Origin: Bacteroides graminisolvens DSM 19988 = JCM 15093 | GTDB taxonomy: Bacteria > Bacteroidota > Bacteroidia > Bacteroidales > Bacteroidaceae | Reading direction: 5' to 3' | NCBI RefSeq assembly: GCF_000428125.1 | Contig: NZ_ATZI01000001.1 | Coordinates: 1 to 64,000, forward strand | DNA: 64,000 nucleotides | Shown here: positions 26,705 through 36,006 of the stretch, in pieces | Position numbering within the stretch: position 1 is the first letter of the stretch | Layout of the letters: every line of letters begins with the position of its first letter | Translations under genes and position numbers: made by a program | Notes under the pieces: model-generated | What the model was told of the DNA's origin: nothing | Database searches by the model: none | What the model saw: the letters and a program-made list of their open reading frames with translations, nothing else

Positions 26705-27358
26705 CTACTCCTTCTCACCATAAGCTAGGTCGCCCGCATCGCCCAGGCCGGGTACAATATAAGAGTGGTTGTTGAGTTCAGGATCAATAGCTGCACACCA
26801 TATCGTTGTTTTATCTTCGGGAAACACACTGGCAATATATTCAACCGCTTTTTGGCTGGCAATCACCGAAGCCACATGAATCTCTGCCGGATGCCCCTTA
26901 GTCAACATGGCCTGATAACTCAATTCCATGGATCCGCCCGTAGCCAACATCGGATCTGTTATGATCAACGTTTTGCCATCAATACGCGGAGAAGCAATGT
27001 ACTCAATGTGAATATCAAACTTAAGTGTATCCTTGTACTTTCTGTATGCCGATACAAATGCATTCTCGGCATCGTCAAAATAGCTCAGAAAGCCCTGGTG
27101 AAAAGGCAAACCTGCACGTAATATGGTACTAATCACCAATTGATTATCGGGCGTACTAACCGGAGCAATTCCCAATGGAGTCTTTATATCTTTCACCGAA
27201 TAAGAAAACGTTTTGCTTATTTCATAGGCCATTATTTCGCCTATGCGCTGAATGTTCCGGCGAAAACGCAAGCGATCGTTCTGTACTTCCACATTGCGAA
27301 TCTCTGCCACATATTGGTTTAAAACTGAATTTGACTCATTAAAATTAATAATCTTCAT
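26705..27358 (-). CDS. upp: Uracil phosphoribosyltransferase
   Basis: The 217-residue salvage enzyme converts uracil and PRPP to UMP. It has the PRPP-binding motif IITDPMLATGGSM (about residue 130), RAGLPFHQG near residue 82 and the C-terminal uracil-binding region VPGLGDAGDLAYG. It is complete and of normal length for the family. It is transcribed divergently from pckA across a 266-base spacer that holds the pckA promoter. Confidence 0.95.
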   Translation of the reverse strand: MKIINFNESNSVLNQYVAEIRNVEVQNDRLRFRRNIQRIGEIMAYEISKTFSYSVKDIKTPLGIAPVSTPDNQLVISTILRAGLPFHQGFLSYFDDAENAFVSAYRKYKDTLKFDIHIEYIASPRIDGKTLIITDPMLATGGSMELSYQAMLTKGHPAEIHVASVIASQKAVEYIASVFPEDKTTIWCAAIDPELNNHSYIVPGLGDAGDLAYGEKE

Positions 27359-27516
27359 ATATCCTCGCTTTATTTATTCGGTATTTATACGGTGCAAAGT
27401 AACTGATATATTTCCAAACTGCAACATTCAGGTGGCATATTTTGTTATGGATATATAAAACTGAAACAATTAAAGAAAAATTTCTTTAATAAGCTATTTT
27501 ATTTCAAATAAAGTAT

Positions 27517-27524
27517 TACTTTTG
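27517..27524 (+). promoter_or_regulatory. -7 element for pckA
   Basis: TACTTTTG fits TAnnTTTG and gives a leader of about 95 bases before pckA, which is long for this window. No riboswitch-like fold was recognised in it. Confidence 0.55.
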
Positions 27525-27624
27525 TAATCGGTTAACAAGGAAGAGACGGAATTCGTTTCTTTTTGTAAGGCAAAGGTAAAAAGAGACAATAATTAAAATA
27601 CCAATTTAACTAATTCAAAAGAAA

Positions 27625-29232
27625 ATGGCAAATTTAGATTTAAGCAAGTACGGTATTACAGGTGCAGTTGAAATCGTGCACAACCCGTCTTACGAAACAT
27701 TATTCGCTGAAGAAACCAAAGAAAGTCTTCAGGGTTACGAAAAAGGACAAGTAACCGAACTGGGTGCAGTAAACGTTATGACTGGCGTTTACACAGGTCG
27801 TTCTCCCAAAGATAAATTCTTTGTGAAAGACGAAACCAGTGAAAATACTGTTTGGTGGACTTCAGAAGAATACAAAAACGATAATAAACCTGTTACAACC
27901 GAAACTTGGAACGTTTTAAAGGAAATTGCTGTTAAGCAACTTTCAAACAAGAAACTTTTCGTGATAGATACATTCTGCGGAGCTAACGAAAACTCACGCA
28001 TCAAGGTTCGCTTCATCATGGAAGTAGCTTGGCAGGCACATTTCGTAAAAAATATGTTCATTCGCCCAACTGAGGAAGAATTAGCTAATTATGGCGAACC
28101 CGATTTCGTATCTTTCAATGCTTCTAAAACGAAAGTTGAAAACTACAAAGAATTGGGCTTAAACTCTGAAACAGCTACCGTATTCAACTTGACCCACAAA
28201 GAACAAGTGATCATCAACACATGGTATGGTGGTGAAATGAAGAAAGGTTTGTTCTCTTACATGAACTACTTGCTTCCATTGCAAGGTATGGCTTCTATGC
28301 ACTGCTCTGCAAACACTGACCTTAACGGTGAAAACACTGCTATCTTCTTTGGTTTGTCAGGAACAGGTAAAACTACTTTGTCTACAGACCCAAAACGTTT
28401 ATTGATCGGTGACGACGAGCACGGATGGGATGACGAAGGTGTATTCAACTTCGAAGGTGGTTGCTACGCTAAGGTTATCAACTTGAGCCAAGAAGCCGAA
28501 CCAGATATCTACGCAGCTATCAAGCGTGATGCTCTTCTTGAAAACGTAATTGTTGACGCTGAAGGCAAAATTGACTTCAACGATAAGAGCGCAACAGAAA
28601 ACACTCGTGTTTCTTACCCGATTAATCATATTACAAACATCGTTAAACCGGTTTCTAAAGGTCCGGCTGCTAAGAAAGTGATCTTCCTTTCTGCTGACGC
28701 ATTCGGTGTATTGCCTCCGGTTTCAATCTTGAACTCTGAGCAAACTAAATACTACTTCCTTTCTGGTTTCACCGCTAAATTGGCCGGAACAGAACGTGGT
28801 ATTACTGAACCAACTCCTACATTCTCTGCTTGCTTCGGTGCTGCATTCTTGTCATTGCACCCAACTAAATATGCTGAAGAGTTAGTGAAGAAGATGGAAA
28901 AATCTGGTGCTCACGCATACTTGGTTAACACAGGATGGAACGGTAGCGGAAAACGTATTTCTATCAAAGATACACGTGGTATTATTGACGCTATCCTTGA
29001 TGGTTCTATTGACAAAGCTCCTACTAAGACTCTGCCTTACTTCAGCTTTGTTGTTCCAACAGAACTTCCTGGTGTTCACACTGAAATCCTTGATCCTCGC
29101 GACACGTATGCTGACGCAGCTCAATGGGAAGAAAAAGCAAAAGACTTGGCAGGACGTTTCATCAAGAACTTTGCTAAGTTCACAGGAAACGATGCTGGTA
29201 AAGCATTAGTTGCTGCTGGTCCTCAACTCTAA
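27625..29232 (+). CDS. pckA: Phosphoenolpyruvate carboxykinase (ATP)
   Basis: The 535-residue enzyme interconverts oxaloacetate and PEP with ATP/ADP. In fermentative Bacteroidetes it often runs as a CO2-fixing step towards succinate. Key features are [10 protein letters not shown] near residue 55, the Mn2+ region around [17 protein letters not shown], the P-loop [11 protein letters not shown] (about 243-253) followed by DDEHGW, and [14 protein letters not shown]. Its highly regular codon use (ttc, aac, gtt-rich) suggests strong expression. A terminator follows. Confidence 0.97.
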   Translation: MANLDLSKYGITGAVEIVHNPSYETLFAEETKESLQGYEKGQVTELGAVNVMTGVYTGRSPKDKFFVKDETSENTVWWTSEEYKNDNKPVTTETWNVLKEIAVKQLSNKKLFVIDTFCGANENSRIKVRFIMEVAWQAHFVKNMFIRPTEEELANYGEPDFVSFNASKTKVENYKELGLNSETATVFNLTHKEQVIINTWYGGEMKKGLFSYMNYLLPLQGMASMHCSANTDLNGENTAIFFGLSGTGKTTLSTDPKRLLIGDDEHGWDDEGVFNFEGGCYAKVINLSQEAEPDIYAAIKRDALLENVIVDAEGKIDFNDKSATENTRVSYPINHITNIVKPVSKGPAAKKVIFLSADAFGVLPPVSILNSEQTKYYFLSGFTAKLAGTERGITEPTPTFSACFGAAFLSLHPTKYAEELVKKMEKSGAHAYLVNTGWNGSGKRISIKDTRGIIDAILDGSIDKAPTKTLPYFSFVVPTELPGVHTEILDPRDTYADAAQWEEKAKDLAGRFIKNFAKFTGNDAGKALVAAGPQL

Positions 29233-29254
29233 TATTCTTATTAGATTCATATAC

Positions 29255-29287
29255 AAAAGCGGTTCCTTCGGGGGCCGCTTTTTTTAT
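29255..29287 (+). terminator. Terminator of pckA
   Basis: AAAGCGG pairs with CCGCTTT, extended by G.T pairs, followed by a T-run. Confidence 0.85.
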
Positions 29288-29319
29288 TGCACGTAACCGC
29301 GCGTTGCCGGGAATTGAAC

Positions 29320-29357
29320 ACAAAAAAGTCCGGCAGAGCTTTCACCCTGCCGGACTT
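29320..29357 (-). terminator. Terminator of typA
   Basis: AAGTCCGGCAG (29326-29336) pairs with CTGCCGGACTT (29347-29357). On the minus strand the stem is followed by a run of T. Confidence 0.85.
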
Positions 29358-29381
29358 CTATACTAAAACAAAAAACAAATA

Positions 29382-31181
29382 CTAAGATTTATTGGAACGC
29401 TTACGTTCATTTTCATCCAAAATGATTTTACGCATACGCATTGATTTCGGAGTAACCTCTACATATTCATCTTCCTTGATATATTCCAAAGCTTCCTCTA
29501 AAGAGAACTGCACGGGAGGAATAATACGAGCTTTATCATCAGAACCCGACGCACGCATGTTAGTCAGCTTCTTTGATTTAGTTACATTAACTACCAAATC
29601 ATTATCTTTGGCATGCTCGCCCACTACCTGTCCGGCATACACATCATCCTGCGGGAAAATAAAGAAACGACCGCGATCCTGCAATTTATCAAGAGCATAC
29701 GCAAACGCTGTTCCTGCTTCCATAGAAACAATAGAACCATTAAGACGTCTTTCAATTTCCCCTTTATAAGGTTGATATTCTTTGAAGCGGTGTGCCATAA
29801 TAGCCTCACCGGCAGAAGCAGTCAATACATTGGTACGAAGACCGATGATACCTCTTGAAGGCATATTGAATTCCAAGTTAATTCGCTCACCTGTATTTTC
29901 CATAGATACCATCTCACCTTTACGGCGGGTAACCATGTCGATAATCTTGCTCGAATACTCTTCGGGTACATTGATAGTCAGCTCCTCAATAGGTTCGCAC
30001 TTTTTGCCATCAATGGTTTTATAAAGCACCTGAGGCTGTCCTACTTGCAATTCGTAACCTTCACGACGCATGGTTTCTATCAATACCGACAAGTGAAGTA
30101 CACCACGACCAAAAACGACCCACTTTCCATCTTCCTCACTCTTGGTTACACGCAATGCCAAGTTCTTATCCAACTCTTTTTCCAAACGGTCGTTAATGTG
30201 ACGTGAAGTAACAAACTTACCGTCTTTACCGAAGAAAGGAGAATCATTGATACTGAACAACATACTCATGGTTGGTTCATCAATTGCAATTGGTGGCAAA
30301 GCTTCGGGATTTTCAAAATCACAAATGGTATCACCAATATCGAATCCTTCAATACCAATCAATGCACAGATATCACCCGAATGAACTTCCGTAGTCTTCA
30401 CACGGCCCAAACCTTCGAACACATGAACCTCTTTGATCTTCGACTTAACGAAACTTCCATTTCTTTTTGCCAAAGACACATTCATACCCTCTTTCAACAC
30501 ACCTCTGTGCACACGTCCAACCGCAATACGACCGGTATAAGAAGAGTAATCCAAAGAAGTAATAAGCATTTGAGGAGTTCCCTCCAATTGAACCGGAGCC
30601 GGTATGTTTTCAATAATACAATCAAGAAGAGGAATAATTGTTTCTGCAGGTTGTTTCCAGTCAGTGCTCATCCAGCCATTCTTAGCAGAACCGTATATAG
30701 TAGGAAAATCGAGCTGTTCTTCAGTAGCGTCAAGGCTAAACATGAGGTCGAACACCATTTCATGTACTTCGTCGGGACGACAATTGGGTTTGTCAACCTT
30801 ATTAATAACAACAATTGGTTTCAACCCTATTTGCAAAGCTTTTTGGAGTACGAAACGCGTTTGAGGCATAGGACCTTCAAAAGCGTCAACCAGTAGAATG
30901 CAACCATCGGCCATATTTAACACACGTTCTACTTCGCCACCAAAATCACTGTGCCCCGGAGTATCGATAATATTAATTTTTGTCCCATTGTAGTTGATAG
31001 AAACGTTTTTAGAAAGAATCGTAATACCTCTTTCACGTTCCAGATCATTGTTATCCAGAATTAATTCGCCGCTCGACTGGTTATCGCGGAACAGGTGTCC
31101 GGCCAAAAGCATTTTGTCAACGAGCGTTGTTTTCCCATGATCGACATGGGCAATAATTGCAATGTTTCTAATATTTTGCAT
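29382..31181 (-). CDS. typA: Ribosome-associated GTPase TypA/BipA
   Basis: This 599-residue translational GTPase of the EF-G superfamily takes part in ribosome assembly and stress adaptation. The P-loop [10 protein letters not shown] is at about residues 9-18, switch II contains [16 protein letters not shown] and NKVDKPNCR follows. The C-terminal BipA-specific domain carries [26 protein letters not shown] is the family start; the longer frame upstream crosses the promoter. It is divergent from rpsO. Confidence 0.97.
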   Translation of the reverse strand: MQNIRNIAIIAHVDHGKTTLVDKMLLAGHLFRDNQSSGELILDNNDLERERGITILSKNVSINYNGTKINIIDTPGHSDFGGEVERVLNMADGCILLVDAFEGPMPQTRFVLQKALQIGLKPIVVINKVDKPNCRPDEVHEMVFDLMFSLDATEEQLDFPTIYGSAKNGWMSTDWKQPAETIIPLLDCIIENIPAPVQLEGTPQMLITSLDYSSYTGRIAVGRVHRGVLKEGMNVSLAKRNGSFVKSKIKEVHVFEGLGRVKTTEVHSGDICALIGIEGFDIGDTICDFENPEALPPIAIDEPTMSMLFSINDSPFFGKDGKFVTSRHINDRLEKELDKNLALRVTKSEEDGKWVVFGRGVLHLSVLIETMRREGYELQVGQPQVLYKTIDGKKCEPIEELTINVPEEYSSKIIDMVTRRKGEMVSMENTGERINLEFNMPSRGIIGLRTNVLTASAGEAIMAHRFKEYQPYKGEIERRLNGSIVSMEAGTAFAYALDKLQDRGRFFIFPQDDVYAGQVVGEHAKDNDLVVNVTKSKKLTNMRASGSDDKARIIPPVQFSLEEALEYIKEDEYVEVTPKSMRMRKIILDENERKRSNKS

Positions 31182-31202
31182 ATAATACCTATTATTTGGG
31201 TG

Positions 31203-31210
31203 CAAAGTTA
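31203..31210 (-). promoter_or_regulatory. -7 element for typA
   Basis: TAACTTTG on the minus strand fits TAnnTTTG, 21 bases before the typA start. It rules out the longer typA frame. Confidence 0.6.
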
Positions 31211-31253
31211 CGAAATTTGAATTATAAAACATTGTGATATAAAAAATAATATC

Positions 31254-31261
31254 TATCTTTG
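31254..31261 (+). promoter_or_regulatory. -7 element for rpsO
   Basis: TATCTTTG fits TAnnTTTG, 42 bases upstream of rpsO. The typA and rpsO promoters face away from each other within 60 bases. Confidence 0.6.
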
Positions 31262-31303
31262 CAGCCTCAAAGAATAATTTATATATCAAAAATCTAAAAA
31301 ATT

Positions 31304-31573
31304 ATGTATTTAGATCCCGCTAAAAAAAAGGAAATCTTTGAAAAGTACGGAAAGTCTAACTCTGATACTGGCTCAGCTGAGGCGCAGATAGCTTTGTTTT
31401 CATACCGTATTTCTCACCTGACTGAGCACCTTAAGCTCAACAGAAAAGATTATAGCACTGAAAGAGCTTTGACAATGTTGGTAGGTAAACGTCGTAGACT
31501 TCTTAACTACCTGATGGATAAAGATATCGAAAGATACCGTGCCATCATCAAAACTCTCGGTTTGAGAAAGTAA
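31304..31573 (+). CDS. rpsO: 30S ribosomal protein S15
   Basis: The 89-residue primary 16S rRNA-binding protein of the small subunit platform has normal family length. Conserved features are FGKSNSDTGSAEAQIALFSYRI-like sequence near the N-terminus, HLKLNRKDYSTERALTMLVGKRRRLLNYL in the centre, and RYRAIIKTLGLRK at the C-terminus. It stands alone with its own promoter and terminator. Confidence 0.97.
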   Translation: MYLDPAKKKEIFEKYGKSNSDTGSAEAQIALFSYRISHLTEHLKLNRKDYSTERALTMLVGKRRRLLNYLMDKDIERYRAIIKTLGLRK

Positions 31574-31594
31574 TTTTTGCTTCTGCAAAAAAAT

Positions 31595-31624
31595 GAAAGG
31601 CTGCCTTTTCGGGCAGCCTTTTCT
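31595..31624. terminator. Terminator between rpsO and the dps-like gene
   Basis: AAGGCTGCC pairs with GGCAGCCTT around TTTTCG, with A-rich sequence before and T-rich sequence after, so it can serve both convergent genes. Confidence 0.85.
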
Positions 31625-31643
31625 ATTTCAGGGGGTTCAATAC

Positions 31644-32120
31644 TTATTTGCTGTTATAGGCAACAAGCATCCAAACCATCTTTTCTTGTTCTTTGAGGTA
31701 ATCGCTCATCAACGCGACTGTTACCTCGTCATTCACTTCAGAAGCCAGAGAAAGCAGTTTTCTTTCTTCAGCAATCAGGTAAGAATAAGTTTCCAGAATG
31801 TTATTCAAAGCGTCATCTGCATTGCTTACTCCATCAACCTCTTTTACCTTGGCAACTTTAAGATATTCGCTAAATTTATTGGCAGGCGTACCACCCAACA
31901 TCAACACACGTTCGGCCAGCTCGTCAACCTTTTCGGCAGCATCGTTATACAACTCTTCGAACTTGCTGTGAAGCACAAAGAATCCATGTCCTTTGATATT
32001 CCAGTGGAATCCTCTCAGGTTAGTATAATACACCTGGAAATCGGCCAACAACTGTTGCAATGAAGCAACTACACTACTTACTTCTTTCTCGTTTAATTTG
32101 ATGTAATTTAAAGTCTTCAT
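31644..32120 (-). CDS. dps: Dps-family ferritin-like protein
   Basis: This 158-residue protein of the Dps/miniferritin family oxidises and stores iron and protects DNA from peroxide. Inter-subunit ferroxidase residues are visible in NLRGFHWNIKG and HSKFEELYNDAAEKVDELAERVL (about 35-70). There is no long basic N-terminal tail, so DNA binding may be weak. A TATCTTTG promoter lies about 50 bases upstream. The next gene upstream is a peroxiredoxin, so the pair forms a small oxidative-defence group with separate promoters. Confidence 0.93.
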   Translation of the reverse strand: MKTLNYIKLNEKEVSSVVASLQQLLADFQVYYTNLRGFHWNIKGHGFFVLHSKFEELYNDAAEKVDELAERVLMLGGTPANKFSEYLKVAKVKEVDGVSNADDALNNILETYSYLIAEERKLLSLASEVNDEVTVALMSDYLKEQEKMVWMLVAYNSK

Positions 32121-32171
32121 AATCTTTTGTTTTTTATATTGTTATACTGTTTTTATTTCTTTTCTGTGCTA

Positions 32172-32179
32172 CAAAGATA
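32172..32179 (-). promoter_or_regulatory. -7 element for dps
   Basis: TATCTTTG on the minus strand, 52 bases before the start, fits TAnnTTTG. Confidence 0.55.
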
Positions 32180-32269
32180 GAGCTTCAAAAGGTAGTTACC
32201 AACTCAAAATTTCTATCTGGCCATAGACAGCATCTATCAGTACTTCAACTGAAAATCACTAACTAAAGA

Positions 32270-32974
32270 CTACTTGCCTAATTTACTTTCAACCTCTTCT
32301 TTAGAAAGTTTACGAGTACAGAAGAACCAGTCATAACAAATCAACTCACCGGTTTTGTTATCCATCCTCTCTTTGGCAACACCACAAGAACCGGCAGTAG
32401 GTACAATCACGTCATCGCCCGGACGCCAGTCGGCCGGCAACGCTACTCCAAAGTTGTCTGCTGTTTGCAATCCCATCAATACACGCTTTATCTCATCAAA
32501 GTTACGACCCAATGAAAGCGGATAGTACAAAATAGTTCTAATAATTCCTTTAGGGTCAATAAAGAAAACAGCCCGTACGGCTTGCGTTTCACTTTCGCCC
32601 GGCTGAACCATTCCATATAGTTTAGCCACATGCATGGAAACATCTTCAATCAAAGGAAATTTAATTTCAATATCTTTCATTCCCTTGTAATCTATTTTAT
32701 CTTTGATTGTTCTTAGCCATGCAATGTGGCTATATAAACCATCAATAGATAAACCCACAAGCTGGCAATTCAAAGCTTCATACTCAGCTGCCATTTTACC
32801 AAAAGTCATAAATTCTGTGGTACAAACCGGTGTAAAATCCGCCGGATGACTAAACAAAATGACCCATTTACCTCTATAATCTACCGGGAAATTAATTTTA
32901 CCCTGTGTAGTTACTGCCTCAAAAGAGGGAGCTTGTTCGCCAATTCTTGGCATGACATTCATTTCTTCCATCAT
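32270..32974 (-). CDS. Peroxiredoxin (1-Cys/Prx6-like, archaeal type)
   Basis: The 234-residue thiol peroxidase reduces hydrogen peroxide and organic peroxides. The peroxidatic Cys51 is in PADFTPVCTTEF, followed by the Arg in the active-site helix. The long C-terminal domain contains CYDWFFC, a C-x5-C pair at the position used as resolving cysteines in archaeal thioredoxin peroxidases of this type, and an extra Cys in GSCGVAKERM. Three possible starts (MMEEMNVM) lie within 12 bases; the first was kept. A TAGATTTG element is 37 bases upstream. Confidence 0.92.
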   Translation of the reverse strand: MMEEMNVMPRIGEQAPSFEAVTTQGKINFPVDYRGKWVILFSHPADFTPVCTTEFMTFGKMAAEYEALNCQLVGLSIDGLYSHIAWLRTIKDKIDYKGMKDIEIKFPLIEDVSMHVAKLYGMVQPGESETQAVRAVFFIDPKGIIRTILYYPLSLGRNFDEIKRVLMGLQTADNFGVALPADWRPGDDVIVPTAGSCGVAKERMDNKTGELICYDWFFCTRKLSKEEVESKLGK

Positions 32975-33010
32975 TTATTTCTTTATTATTAGTTGGTTAT
33001 AAAATCGAAA

Positions 33011-33018
33011 CAAATCTA
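33011..33018 (-). promoter_or_regulatory. -7 element for the peroxiredoxin
   Basis: TAGATTTG on the minus strand fits TAnnTTTG. Confidence 0.5.
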
Positions 33019-33104
33019 CGCTTAAAAGGTTGGTTGTCAAACAGATAAAATCTATCACTAAATAGATTTTATTTATATCTAGTCATTAAGCAGTTATCAA
33101 CTGC

Positions 33105-33944
33105 TTAAAACTTCAACTGCATTCCGCTGTGAAACAAAGCAAAACGGTTCTGCAAGACCTCTGAAAAAACATCAACAGCAGCACTTCCGGTGCAATGACC
33201 TGTATAAAGGCACATTTCGGGATATTTATCCGCCAAGACACGGGCGATGGATGCAACATCATCTTTCTCCTCCATATCAGTATCTACTAAATGAGTACCG
33301 CCAACAAATGCCAGAACCTTAGAACAACCGGTTATTTCAACACTCGACTGAATAATATTCAGCACACCGCTGTGCGAACATGCAGAAAGTATTACGATAC
33401 CATCATCTATACGGATAACTAAAGCTACTTCATCATTAGGTATATAAGGCTTTTCCTGTCCATCGGCTACAATTCTCAGGAATTGATTGCCAACAGGCAA
33501 GCGATGTTCAAAAACACGATTATGTATTAAATAAACGTGGGGCGACAAAAGACAATCTTCTGTTAGCAGTACAAAGCGATCGGCATATTTTGCAAATAAA
33601 GAACTGTCCGAGCTAATATCTCTGGGCTTCTCATGCCTGTAAGTCAGATACTTATACTTAAAGGCCTTATCAGAGACAAAAATCTTTGCAGATTTATTTA
33701 CTTGCAAGAAAGTGCTTAATCCACCAGTATGATCTTTATGTCCGTGAGATAAAATCAGGTGATCAACCTCTTCGGCATGAATACCCAATTTATTAGCATT
33801 ATTGAGCCATTTGTCAGAAGCCCCCAAATCATATAAACAGGCTAAACCGTCAACTTTAAAATAAAAAGACAGTCCATGTTCCGTCAGCAATTCTTTATCA
33901 AGAAAGGCTGCATTATTATCAATCAAAACCGTAAGATCAAGCAT
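33105..33944 (-). CDS. Metallo-beta-lactamase-fold hydrolase (COG1237-like)
   Basis: The 279-residue protein has the MBL zinc motif LSHGHKDHTGG (about residue 70), a later His in SACSHSGVLN and another in GGTHL. The pattern resembles the COG1237 group, often annotated as dihydropterin ribofuranosyl-aminobenzene phosphate synthase-like, but the real substrate is unknown. ATG 33944 was chosen; it overlaps the stop of the upstream C_GCAxxG_C_C gene by 8 bases, so the two are coupled. It is the last gene of the 12-gene cluster. Confidence 0.82.
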   Translation of the reverse strand: MLDLTVLIDNNAAFLDKELLTEHGLSFYFKVDGLACLYDLGASDKWLNNANKLGIHAEEVDHLILSHGHKDHTGGLSTFLQVNKSAKIFVSDKAFKYKYLTYRHEKPRDISSDSSLFAKYADRFVLLTEDCLLSPHVYLIHNRVFEHRLPVGNQFLRIVADGQEKPYIPNDEVALVIRIDDGIVILSACSHSGVLNIIQSSVEITGCSKVLAFVGGTHLVDTDMEEKDDVASIARVLADKYPEMCLYTGHCTGSAAVDVFSEVLQNRFALFHSGMQLKF

Positions 33945-34404
33945 GATCAATTAATTTTTGTTCTTCTAAATATTCCACCCAAATACGAGCTGCCTCCTCA
34001 ACCATTTTGACACAAGGTCTTTTTTTATAATACGTTGCAGTACGTTCTTCAGGCATTGAAGATATGGGGTGATTTTTCTTCAGGCCCAATAATTCACCAC
34101 AATTCAAGGAGCCATTTCTCGCTACAAAAACTTGCGCCAGGTCCTGCACTAGTTTATAATTGGCTCCTTTCGCTTTTGCATCGGGGACTACACTTCCCGT
34201 TTGCAAACCCGCCAGTATAAACATTCCGCAGGCTGCACCGCATGTTTCACGCATACGCCCAATTCCGGCACCAAAAGAAGCTGAAATTCGCAATGCTTGC
34301 TCTTCTGTCAAATCATATAAGTCAGCAAAAGCTGTTACAACAGACTGCGAACAGTTGTATCCGCTTTTAAACAATTCAACAGCCCTATCAATTCTTTCTT
34401 CCAT
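33937..34404 (-). CDS. C_GCAxxG_C_C family protein
   Basis: The 155-residue protein has the spaced cysteine pattern that names the family: Cys18 in SGYNCSQSV, the core CGAACG (about 55-60), Cys in SLNCGELLG and Cys in RPCVKMVEEAA. Members are thought to bind a metal or Fe-S cofactor and are common near redox genes in anaerobes, but no member has a settled function that I know of. It overlaps the MBL gene by 8 bases and starts 26 bases after the small exported protein. Confidence 0.88.
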   Translation of the reverse strand: MEERIDRAVELFKSGYNCSQSVVTAFADLYDLTEEQALRISASFGAGIGRMRETCGAACGMFILAGLQTGSVVPDAKAKGANYKLVQDLAQVFVARNGSLNCGELLGLKKNHPISSMPEERTATYYKKRPCVKMVEEAARIWVEYLEEQKLIDHA

Positions 34405-34430
34405 AAAAACTATCCTAAAAAACTATTCCT

Positions 34431-34721
34431 TTAATCATTATTAGAACTTTTGTCTCTTCTAAGCTGCCTCTTTTGATTTAAAGAATAGCCTGAACCATCG
34501 CAACGATCAGCTTTCCTTTTAGGATCTTTTTCATTAAAATCAGCTTTCCTGCAAGTGCGTTTTTCGTAATTATCACAAATACCATTATGATTAGAATCAA
34601 AGAAACAACCTCTTTTTCTAATCGTCGTATTTTCAATATTATTGTTATCATTCCGGGCCAAAGAATAAGCAAGTCCTACCGCCCCTAAAAACAATACACC
34701 AATTATAATTCGTTTCATCAT
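34431..34721 (-). CDS. Small exported Cys-rich protein with EF-hand-like loop
   Basis: The 96-residue product has a hydrophobic N-terminal signal or anchor (MMKRIIIGVLFLGAVGLAYS). A charged region follows with CFFDSNHNGICDNYEKRTC. The segment DSNHNGICDNYE resembles a calcium-binding DxNxNGxxD loop, and four cysteines flank it (a fifth, if counted with CDGSG). The rest is very basic. I do not recognise a named family. It sits inside the Fe-S cluster operon, 12 bases after the Mrp ATPase, so co-expression is likely. It may be a periplasmic metal- or calcium-binding accessory. Confidence 0.65.
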   Translation of the reverse strand: MMKRIIIGVLFLGAVGLAYSLARNDNNNIENTTIRKRGCFFDSNHNGICDNYEKRTCRKADFNEKDPKRKADRCDGSGYSLNQKRQLRRDKSSNND

Positions 34722-34733
34722 AACCTTCCTATA

Positions 34734-35543
34734 TTATTTTTTCTCCTCACAAAAAGCTACTACCACCTCAGCCAATTGTTCAAAAACAAGTTTTAAATCT
34801 TTATTATCAAGAGCAGAAAAAGCCTTCCCTTGTTCAGCCAACTCTCCAACTTCTTTTATTAAAGGAATCTGGGCCAACAAAGGAACACTGAATTCATCAG
34901 CTAAAGTTTGCCCACCGTTCTTTCCAAAAATAAAATACTTCTCATCAGGATGTTGTAACGGGGTAAACCAAGACATATTTTCAACAACTCCTATCAGTGG
35001 AATATGGATATTTTCGTTAGTTAACATCTCGGTTCCTTTACGTGCGTCATTTAACGATAACTCCTGAGGGGTAGTTACCACTATAGCACCATCAATTTCA
35101 AATTTCTGCACAGCAGTAATCTGAATATCACCCGTACCCGGAGGAAAATCAATAATCATATAATCAATATCGTCCCAATAGGTCTGAGTAAACAACTGAG
35201 TAATTGCATTAGAGGCCATAGGACCTCGCCAGACAATTGATTTTCCCTTATCAGCAAAAAAACCTAAAGAATTAATCTTCACTCCATATTTTTGTATGGG
35301 GTCCATCATCCCATCTTTATCTGCTTTGACAGATAAACAAGGACGTTCATTCTCTACATCAAAGATTTTGGGAATAGACGGTCCATAGATATCAGCATCA
35401 ACCAAAGCGACTTTATAGCCTTTATCGGCCAAAGTCATTGCCAAATTAGCAGAAACAGTAGATTTTCCTACGCCTCCTTTACCGGAAGCAACAACAATTG
35501 TATGTTTCACCCCTTCTAAAGGGGTTTTATCAAAAACTTTCAT
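34734..35543 (-). CDS. Mrp/NBP35-family P-loop ATPase (short form without CxxC)
   Basis: The 269-residue ATPase has the deviant Walker A SGKGGVGKST at about 20-29, VDADIYGPSIPK, and IDFPPGTGDIQ. Mrp/NBP35 proteins act as Fe-S cluster carriers. This copy lacks the N-terminal MIP18/DUF59 domain present in the housekeeping Bacteroidetes form. The bridging CxxC motif usually found after ENMS is replaced by FTPLQHPDEKYFIFG, with no cysteine. It may therefore be an ATPase partner rather than a classic cluster carrier. It lies 20 bases after the ferredoxin gene. Confidence 0.88.
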   Translation of the reverse strand: MKVFDKTPLEGVKHTIVVASGKGGVGKSTVSANLAMTLADKGYKVALVDADIYGPSIPKIFDVENERPCLSVKADKDGMMDPIQKYGVKINSLGFFADKGKSIVWRGPMASNAITQLFTQTYWDDIDYMIIDFPPGTGDIQITAVQKFEIDGAIVVTTPQELSLNDARKGTEMLTNENIHIPLIGVVENMSWFTPLQHPDEKYFIFGKNGGQTLADEFSVPLLAQIPLIKEVGELAEQGKAFSALDNKDLKLVFEQLAEVVVAFCEEKK

Positions 35544-35563
35544 ATATAATATAAATTACCTAG

Positions 35564-35983
35564 TTATGAAATTGCATCCATGGGACAAGCCTGAATACAT
35601 AGTCTGCATTTCTTGCACTTACTGTTATCAATAACTGCAACTCCATCAATTATATCAATAGCACCTTTGGGACAAATATCTACACAAGTACCACAACCCG
35701 TGCACAAATCTTTGTTCACAACCGGAAAAGCCGACACCCCTCTACGCGGTAAAACAGAAGAATCTTTGCTATAACCCGAACCTAAAATGGTAGCTTCCAC
35801 TAAATCATCAGGCACTAAAGGCACATTGCATTTTGGGCATAATAGCGAACGACAAGGAACTCCTCTTTCATGTTGAACACTATAACCACATACCGGACAA
35901 ACACATGATTGAACATGATTCATTTGGTTACGGCCACGACCGGCACCCAAATTTCTAAACATACGTAATCTTCTTCCAAACAT
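35564..35983 (-). CDS. Ferredoxin-like protein with zinc-ribbon-like N-terminus
   Basis: The 139-residue protein begins with a basic Gly-rich stretch. A cysteine-rich segment follows (CVCPVCGY, then CRSLLCPKC, about 28-58) that looks like a rubredoxin/zinc-ribbon pair. The C-terminal half is a 2[4Fe-4S] ferredoxin with CTGCGTCVDICP and CKKCRLCIQACP. It could carry electrons to or from the Mrp and MinD-type ATPases encoded beside it. Intergenic gaps of about 20 bases on both sides indicate operon membership. Confidence 0.85.
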   Translation of the reverse strand: MFGRRLRMFRNLGAGRGRNQMNHVQSCVCPVCGYSVQHERGVPCRSLLCPKCNVPLVPDDLVEATILGSGYSKDSSVLPRRGVSAFPVVNKDLCTGCGTCVDICPKGAIDIIDGVAVIDNSKCKKCRLCIQACPMDAIS

Positions 35984-36006
35984 CCTATTTAAAATTTATT
36001 ATTTTT

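Noticed and set aside
31593..32063. Plus-strand 156-residue reading frame opposite dps
   Set aside because: It lies wholly antisense to a well-supported Dps gene and has no recognisable family pattern.
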